Part shown: in pieces, positions 61,155 to 64,000 of the stretch | How positions within the stretch are numbered: position 1 is the stretch's first letter | Layout of the letters: each line of letters opens with the position of its first letter | Notes under the pieces: model-generated | What the model was told of the DNA's origin: nothing | Databases searched by the model: none | Seen by the model: the letters and a program-made list of their open reading frames with translations, nothing else | Assembly (NCBI RefSeq): GCF_014873755.1 | Contig: NZ_JADBEG010000001.1 | Coordinates: forward strand, 7,538,501 to 7,602,500 | From: Amycolatopsis lexingtonensis | GTDB taxonomy: Bacteria > Actinomycetota > Actinomycetes > Mycobacteriales > Pseudonocardiaceae | DNA length: 64,000 nucleotides | Reading direction: 5' to 3' | Position numbers and translations under genes: made by a program

Positions 61155-61182
61155 GCAGGGGCCCCGCCCGGGGGACCCCTGC
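61155..61182 (+). terminator. Terminator after the glcD-like gene
   Basis: GCAGGGG and CCCCTGC enclose an inner CCCG/CGGG pair and are followed by TTTC, 10 bases after the stop. Confidence 0.7.
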
Positions 61183-61256
61183 TTTCACGTTACCGCCGGG
61201 GTCCGACAGCTTCGGGCGGCTCGGTCTTGGTGGTGTGCTCGAGGTGCTCGCCAGAG

Positions 61257-61309
61257 GTCTTGAATGAGTCATTCAGGACCTCCGACGCCCTGAATGACTC
61301 ATTCAAGAC
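61257..61309. repeat. Nested palindromic repeat
   Basis: Two 21-base arms (61257-61277 and 61289-61309) are exact reverse complements. Each arm itself contains the palindrome TGAATGA-x-TCATTCA. It lies in the 238-base region between convergent genes, which otherwise holds only two terminators. It looks like a dispersed intergenic element. Confidence 0.88.
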
Positions 61310-61340
61310 ACTCCAGCCGAACCTGAGCCGGAGACGAAAA

Positions 61341-61367
61341 GGGCCCCACCGCCGACCGGTGGGGCCC
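61341..61367 (-). terminator. Terminator of the second dedA gene
   Basis: GGGCCCCACC, a 7-base loop and GGTGGGGCCC form a 10-bp stem. On the minus strand it is followed by TTTTC, 17 bases after the dedA stop. Confidence 0.88.
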
Positions 61368-61383
61368 AGATTTCGCCAAGACT

Positions 61384-62088
61384 TCAGTCCTTGATCCGCG
61401 GGATCCGCTGCGTGACCTCCGGGTCCGCCGAAGACAGCGCCGCCTTCTTCTCGCGCCGCGCCTTCAGGTACTCCAGCACGATCGGGACCACCGACACCAG
61501 CACGATCAGCACGAAGATCGCGTCGACGTTGTTCGCGATGAACGACACCCCGCCGAGCAGCGAGCCGAGCACCGTGATGCCCGCGGCCCACAGGATGCCG
61601 CCGATGACCGTGTACGTGAAGTAGCGCTTCGGGTCCATGCGGCCGATGCCCGCGATCCACGTGATGAACGTCCGCACGAACGGCACGAACCGGGCCAGTA
61701 CCACCGCCTTGGGGCCGTGCTTCTCCAGGAACTCGTGCGTCTTGTCGACGTACTCCTTCTTGAAGAACTTCGAGTCCGGCCGGTTGAACAGCTTCGGCCC
61801 GACGAAGTAGCCGATGTAGTACCCGACCACGTTGCCGAGCAGGGCCGCGACCGTCACCAGGACGCAGACCAGCCACAACGGCGCGTCGAGGGTCCCGTTC
61901 GCGATGAACAGGCCGGCCGTGAACAGCAGGGAGTCACCGGGCAGCACCGGGAAGATGCTGCTCTCGATGAAGATGATCAGGCACAGCACCGCGATGACCG
62001 GCGTCGTCAGGCCGCTCAGCAGGTGCTGCGGGTCCAGCCATGACGGCAGCAGCGACATCGTGTTGACCGTGCTCTGGGCGAGAATCAC
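61384..62088 (-). CDS. DedA-family membrane protein, second copy
   Basis: This 234-residue membrane protein carries the DedA motifs: IFIESSIFPVLPGDSLLFTAG, GNVVGYYIGYFVGPKLF, the KKEYVDKTHEFLEKHG turn and LARFVPFVRTFITWIAGIGRM. It is likely a lipid-carrier translocase. GTG 62088 follows TACCGT by 7 bases on the minus strand, so the transcript is probably leaderless; an ATG at 62058 is possible. It is about as distant from the 54302 copy as separate subfamilies are. Confidence 0.92.
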   Translation of the reverse strand: MILAQSTVNTMSLLPSWLDPQHLLSGLTTPVIAVLCLIIFIESSIFPVLPGDSLLFTAGLFIANGTLDAPLWLVCVLVTVAALLGNVVGYYIGYFVGPKLFNRPDSKFFKKEYVDKTHEFLEKHGPKAVVLARFVPFVRTFITWIAGIGRMDPKRYFTYTVIGGILWAAGITVLGSLLGGVSFIANNVDAIFVLIVLVSVVPIVLEYLKARREKKAALSSADPEVTQRIPRIKD

Positions 62089-62132
62089 CTCAAAAACGGT
62101 ACAGGGTCACCCTGAGTCGTTACTGAGGCCCG

Positions 62133-62483
62133 TCAGACGAGCGTCAGCAAGCCCACCACGGACCCCGCCGCGAGGCCCAGCAGGACCGCCAGCAGCAAGA
62201 TCCAGTACGCGGGCAGCTGCGCCGACGACCGGGGCAGCGGGGGCGGGGTGTACGCCGTCGGCGCTTCGGACGCCGCGTCCAGTGCCGCGCGCTCGCGCTC
62301 CAGTGAGTCCGCGCTCGCGCCCGAGAGCAGGCCGTACGCCGAGGGCAGCTCGTTGATCGCGCTGGTCGGGACGGCGTCGGTCGCCGGTTCCGGGTCGCGG
62401 GCGGGCGACGCCGAAGGGGCGAAGACGGCTTGCGCGCGAAGGGCGTCCGCCAGCAGTTGCTCGGGGTCCTTCGGCTCGCTCAT
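62133..62483 (-). CDS. Small tail-anchored hypothetical protein
   Basis: This 116-residue protein has an acidic, Ala/Pro-rich disordered region and one C-terminal membrane helix (AYWILLLAVLLGLAAGSVVGLL), a tail-anchor layout. No known domain is visible. It lies 25 bases downstream of nagA on the same strand and may be on its transcript. The ATG at 62483 is preceded by GGGCGGAG. Confidence 0.72.
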   Translation of the reverse strand: MSEPKDPEQLLADALRAQAVFAPSASPARDPEPATDAVPTSAINELPSAYGLLSGASADSLERERAALDAASEAPTAYTPPPLPRSSAQLPAYWILLLAVLLGLAAGSVVGLLTLV

Positions 62484-62508
62484 CTCCGCCCGTCCTCGTT
62501 CCGAAACC

Positions 62509-63681
62509 TCAGGTGCTCAACGTAGCCGTACCCACTTCGGCGACCCATTCACCCCGGCGCAGCACCTTCGACGGCCGCAGGTCCTGGTCGAGGACCACGA
62601 GGTCGGCCTGGTGGCCGGTGCACAGCATGCCGGTGCGGTCGGCGATGCCGAGCAGCTCCGCGGGCCGTTGCGACGTCGCGTGCACCGCGTCCAGGATGCC
62701 GAGTTTCGCACCCCGGACCAGGTTACGGAAGGCGGTGTCCATCGTCAGGGTGCTGCCGGCCAGCGAGCCGTTGTCGGCGAGGGTCGCGACGCCGTCGTGG
62801 ACGTCGACCTCGAGGCGGCCCAGCGTGTAGCGGCCGTCGGCCGCGTCGGTGGCCGACATCGCGTCGGTGATGAGGACCGTGCGGTCGCGGCCCGCGTGCT
62901 TCGCGGCCAGCCGGACCACCGTCGGGTGCAGGTGGACCAGGTCGCAGATGAGCTCGATCGTGATGCGCTCGTCATCGAGCAGTGCCCCGATCGGGCCGGG
63001 CTCGCGGTGGTGGAGCGGGCGCATGCCGTTGAACAGGTGCGTCGCCACCGAAGCGCCCGCGTCGATGGCGGGCAGCAACTGCTCCTCGATGCCGTCGGTG
63101 TGGCCGATGGCGGCGATGACGCCGGACTCGGCCAGCTGCCGGACGGCCTTCACGCCGCCGTGCAGCTCGGGGGCGATGGTGACCATCCGGATCGCGCCCT
63201 GGCCCGCGCGCAGGAGCTTCTCGACCGTGCCGGTGTCCGGCTCGAGGAGCGTCTCGGGGTCGTGGGCGCCGCAGCGGGCCTTCGAGATGAAAGGCCCTTC
63301 CAGGTGGATGCCCGCGACCTCGCCGTCCTGGACGATCTCACGCAGCGCGGCCACCTGCTCACGCAGGATGTCGACCGGGTCGGAGACCAGGCTGGCCAGC
63401 ATGGTCGTGGTGCCGTGACGGCGGTGCGCTCGCACCGCCGTCAGGAGTTCCTCCGGATCGAGGGAGGTGAACGAAGCACCTCCCCCGCCGTGGCAGTGGG
63501 TGTCGATGAACCCGGGGACGACCAGCGCCCCTCCGACGTCCACGTGCTCGCCGGACGGCGGGGTCCCGGAACCCACGCCGGCGATCCGCCCGTCGGAGAC
63601 GGCTACCCAGCCGTCGTCGAGTACACGGTCCGGGGCGGCGACCCGGCCGCCCATGATCACGAAATCTCCGGCGCCTCTCAC
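62509..63681 (-). CDS. nagA: N-acetylglucosamine-6-phosphate deacetylase
   Basis: This 390-residue amidohydrolase has the metal site HCHGGGG, the EGPFISKARCGAH substrate loop, HLFNGMRPLHHREPG and the catalytic Asp in LITDAMSAT. It converts GlcNAc-6-phosphate to glucosamine-6-phosphate in chitin and cell-wall recycling. GTG 63681 was chosen because TATGCT lies 7 bases upstream; longer frames would run through the DasR-like operator. DasR control fits, since its product is the DasR effector. Confidence 0.95.
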   Translation of the reverse strand: MRGAGDFVIMGGRVAAPDRVLDDGWVAVSDGRIAGVGSGTPPSGEHVDVGGALVVPGFIDTHCHGGGGASFTSLDPEELLTAVRAHRRHGTTTMLASLVSDPVDILREQVAALREIVQDGEVAGIHLEGPFISKARCGAHDPETLLEPDTGTVEKLLRAGQGAIRMVTIAPELHGGVKAVRQLAESGVIAAIGHTDGIEEQLLPAIDAGASVATHLFNGMRPLHHREPGPIGALLDDERITIELICDLVHLHPTVVRLAAKHAGRDRTVLITDAMSATDAADGRYTLGRLEVDVHDGVATLADNGSLAGSTLTMDTAFRNLVRGAKLGILDAVHATSQRPAELLGIADRTGMLCTGHQADLVVLDQDLRPSKVLRRGEWVAEVGTATLST

Positions 63682-63696
63682 GCACCCCAGCATATA

Positions 63697-63710
63697 TTGG
63701 TCTGGACCAA
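63697..63710. promoter_or_regulatory. DasR-responsive element (dre) at the nagA promoter
   Basis: TTGGTCTGGACCAA matches the DasR core TGGTCTAGACCA with one central change and two extra symmetric bases. It lies 2 bases upstream of the candidate -10 box, inside the promoter, so binding should repress. Confidence 0.85.
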
Positions 63711-63751
63711 GCATGGTGATACGACTCAGTGATCGGAGTGGTCCACCCGGG

Positions 63752-64000
63752 TCACCGTGGGGCTTGCATGGCCTTCTGGAGTGCCTCGAGCGCCCGGCTG
63801 GCGGTCGATTTAACGGTACCCTTGGAAATGCCTGCCGCCTCAGAGATTTCGGCTTCGCTCAGCCCACCGTAGTAACGCAGCACCAGCACTTCGCGCTGGC
63901 GGGGCGGCAACTTGGACAAGGCGGACACGACGGCCTGGTGCTCGCTGGAGAGCATCGCGAGGCTCTCGGCGGACCGCGCGTTGACCGCGTGCGGCGGCAC
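63752..64000 (-). CDS. RNA polymerase sigma factor, C-terminal part
   Basis: The frame enters from the right edge and ends at 63752. It encodes sigma region 4 (LSKLPPRQREVLVLRYYGGLSEAEISEAAG, span given; then ISKGTVKSTASRALEALQKA), the -35-binding helix-turn-helix of ECF or SigE-family factors. The N-terminal region 2 lies outside the window. The codon at 63998-64000 reads GTG but is probably internal. It is 70 bases upstream of nagA on the same strand with its own stop, and nagA has its own promoter. Confidence 0.85.
   Translation of the reverse strand: MPPHAVNARSAESLAMLSSEHQAVVSALSKLPPRQREVLVLRYYGGLSEAEISEAAGISKGTVKSTASRALEALQKAMQAPR

Overview
The window is about 72% GC, gene-dense DNA from a filamentous actinomycete, most likely a member of the Pseudonocardiaceae such as Amycolatopsis. 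Supporting points are the dnaK-grpE-dnaJ-hspR operon and a separate clpB, each behind HspR-type (HAIR) inverted repeats; an EtfD-like membrane iron-sulfur reductase; DasR-type palindromes on chitin and GlcNAc genes; many GTG starts and apparently leaderless promoters; and long perfect palindromes of the dispersed kind. The genus is an inference from memory of related genomes. I see no tRNA, rRNA, CRISPR array, transposase, prophage or replication origin.

Layout. 0-14.5 kb: the end of a MarR regulator, a secreted protein with 11 DUF11-like repeats, a CAP-domain protein, a CDF metal transporter, a solitary DUF742 protein, EtfD, an SMR efflux pump with its TetR regulator, a GNAT enzyme, a PEBP protein, a DUF4097 protein and a secreted tripeptidyl-peptidase-like hydrolase. 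14.4-18.8 kb: the heat-shock operon. 18.8-22 kb, minus strand: an ABC-F protein behind a 14-codon leader peptide with an RLR motif and a stem that can hide the ribosome binding site; then an AA10 chitin monooxygenase coupled to a DUF305 lipoprotein. 22-27.5 kb: a dienelactone hydrolase, two tandem flavohaemoprotein-like genes of equal length, a MarR regulator and an MFS transporter. 27.5-36.6 kb: clpB, membrane and secreted unknowns, an SDR, a MacB-like ABC exporter and pyrE. 36.6-41 kb: csbD, then an ECF sigma factor followed by an Asp23/DUF2273/DUF6286/AmaP envelope-stress operon whose second gene joins an anti-sigma zinc motif to an Asp23 domain, and whose penultimate reading frame consists mostly of a palindromic repeat. 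41-47 kb: a small proline-rich protein, DUF2784, a TrmH-like methyltransferase, a secreted GH5, a molybdopterin oxidoreductase and a GH76. 46.6-53.7 kb: a LacI regulator, a LacI-like protein lacking its DNA-binding domain, and a divergent frcBCAK-like sugar operon with a PfkB kinase and an SDR. 53.9-64 kb: a glyoxalase-like protein, two DedA proteins, a marR-MFS-YceI operon in which the transporter and the YceI protein both carry CnaB-like domains, a PPOX enzyme, a glycolate-oxidase-like dehydrogenase, nagA and the end of a sigma factor gene.

How the genes connect. HspR, encoded in the dnaK operon, probably represses both its own operon and clpB. DasR, not encoded here, probably controls the chitin monooxygenase and nagA, linking chitin attack to GlcNAc-6-phosphate use. 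The ABC-F gene looks like an antibiotic-inducible ribosome-protection locus. The ECF sigma factor, the zinc-motif Asp23 protein and the downstream genes look like a self-contained envelope regulon. Start codons were chosen from ribosome binding sites, 4-base stop/start overlaps, or a TANNNT box 6-7 bases before the start codon (leaderless transcripts).
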